From contig JABDLH010000219.1 in assembly GCA_013003145.1 (NCBI GenBank), forward strand, positions 1-6,199: a stretch of 6,199 nt of DNA, written 5' to 3'. Under the pieces are notes generated by a model. It did no database searches. It worked only from the letters and a program-made list of their open reading frames with translations, and had not been told where the DNA came from. Each line of letters begins with the position of its first letter. Positions within the stretch are counted from its first letter, which is position 1. A program made the position numbers and the translations under genes. The DNA comes from Flavobacteriaceae bacterium. Lineage in GTDB: Bacteria; Bacteroidota; Bacteroidia; Flavobacteriales; Flavobacteriaceae. This document shows positions 5,488 to 6,199 of the stretch, piece after piece.

Positions 5488-6120
5488 ATGATCTCTACCC
5501 AAGCTACAGTTTACCCGGGAATTGCAGAAATTATTAAAGGACTGGACCCAAATACCGTCCCTGCCGAAAGGAAAGAAACCCTGCAGCCACTACTCGATTT
5601 TATCCAGGCTAAAGTTAAGGACGGTGCGGAGATCCGGCTCAATTTTATCTGCACCCATAATTCGCGCAGGAGTCATTTATCACAGGTATGGGCCCAGGCC
5701 ATGGCTTACCATTTTGGCATAGCGAATGTACAATGTTACTCGGCCGGCACAGAAAGTACGGCCCTGTTCCCCATGGCAGCACAGACCTTGAGCGACTCAG
5801 GTTTTGAGATTCAAACCCTGTCAAAAACGGACAATCCAATCTACAGTATCAAGTTTGCGGATCGCGAGCACCCGGTGATCGGGTTTTCCAAAACCCTGGA
5901 CCACGATTTTAACCCCAAATCCGGCTTTGCAGCCATCATGACCTGCTCCCAGGCCGATGCAGGCTGCCCTTTTATCGCAGGTGCAGAAGTTCGTATCCCG
6001 ATCACCTACGAGGATCCAAAAGCTTTTGACAACACCCCCCAACAAGCAGAAAAATACCGGGAGCGAAGCCTGCAGATCGCCACCGAAATGTTTTACGTAT
6101 TCTCCCAAATCCAATCCTGA
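5488..6120 (+). CDS. arsC: Arsenate reductase, LMW protein-tyrosine-phosphatase fold (thioredoxin-coupled type)
   Basis: The 210-residue protein carries the phosphatase P-loop CTHNSRRS, that is Cys55-x5-Arg61, after the strand LNFI. A second cysteine pair, Cys153-x6-Cys160 in TCSQADAGCP, has the same spacing as Cys82 and Cys89 of the S. aureus pI258 ArsC. That enzyme passes a disulfide from the P-loop cysteine to this pair and then to thioredoxin. The segment YEDPKAFDNTPQQAEKYRER (174-193) supplies the expected Asp-Pro acid loop at Asp176-Pro177. The enzyme should reduce arsenate to arsenite in the cytoplasm. It has an N-terminal helical extension of about 48 residues before the P-loop strand, whereas classical ArsC starts almost at that strand; this longer form appears usual for Bacteroidota. 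It sits 23 bases after the DUF6428-like gene and two bases before the exporter gene, implying coupled expression. A protein tyrosine phosphatase role is the alternative, but context and the third cysteine favour arsenate. Confidence 0.9.
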   Translation: MISTQATVYPGIAEIIKGLDPNTVPAERKETLQPLLDFIQAKVKDGAEIRLNFICTHNSRRSHLSQVWAQAMAYHFGIANVQCYSAGTESTALFPMAAQTLSDSGFEIQTLSKTDNPIYSIKFADREHPVIGFSKTLDHDFNPKSGFAAIMTCSQADAGCPFIAGAEVRIPITYEDPKAFDNTPQQAEKYRERSLQIATEMFYVFSQIQS

Positions 6121-6122
6121 AC

Positions 6123-6199
6123 ATGGCAGCAAAAAAACTGAGTTTTTTAGACCGCAACCTCACCTTGTGGATCTTCGTCGGAATGGCTGTGGGTGTAGG
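6123..6199 (+). CDS. ACR3-type arsenite efflux transporter, 5' end only
   Basis: The reading frame from the ATG at 6123 stays open to the end of the window and gives 25 complete codons, starting MAAKKLSFLDRNLTLWIF and continuing into a glycine-rich hydrophobic helix. A KLSFLDR-x-LTLWIF start is typical of ACR3-family (arsB-type) arsenite permeases, and the position directly after arsC is where the exporter is expected. Only two bases separate it from the arsC stop, so translation is probably coupled. It would export the arsenite made by ArsC across the inner membrane. The rest of the gene lies outside the window, so intactness cannot be judged. Confidence 0.8.
   Translation, partial: MAAKKLSFLDRNLTLWIFVGMAVGV

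Overview
The window reads as a piece of a Bacteroidota genome, most likely a (marine) flavobacterium. Three things point there: leaders that are A-rich and lack good Shine-Dalgarno sequences, AAnnTTTG-like promoter elements, and an arsenic gene order (arsR, a DUF6428-type gene, a roughly 210-residue phosphatase-fold arsenate reductase, then ACR3) that I associate with that group. The genus cannot be fixed from the sequence alone. All seven or eight genes lie on the + strand. No tRNA, rRNA, CRISPR array or insertion sequence is visible.

Left part (1-3162). A secreted DUF1028 protein, predicted to belong to the Ntn-hydrolase superfamily, ends at 713. A non-coding gap of 245 bases carries a strong inverted repeat (868-913). 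Then come two tandem paralogues of a membrane-anchored endonuclease/exonuclease/phosphatase (EEP) protein of the YafD/COG3021 kind (959-2038 and 2140-3162). Both have three N-terminal membrane helices and a complete EEP active site. A second, unrelated inverted repeat (2094-2122) sits just before the second copy.

Middle (3163-4482). A 189-base intergenic region with several small dyads leads into a full-length two-domain CHR-family chromate transporter, ChrA.

Right part (4483-6199). This is an arsenic-resistance operon: ArsR repressor, a small Cys-rich protein resembling DUF6428, a thioredoxin-type ArsC arsenate reductase, and the first 25 codons of an ACR3-type arsenite exporter that starts two bases after arsC and runs off the window. 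A 22-base near-palindrome ahead of arsR is the likely ArsR operator. A second operator-like copy lies between arsR and the next gene.

Together, arsenate would be reduced to arsenite by ArsC and exported by ACR3 under ArsR control, with ChrA next door handling chromate. The most interesting points are three. The DUF6428-like protein ends in a CC-x5-CC tail with the same spacing as the C-terminal cysteine pairs of the arsenic chaperone ArsD. The operator-like element occurs twice within the operon. The membrane-EEP gene is duplicated in tandem with full active sites in both copies.
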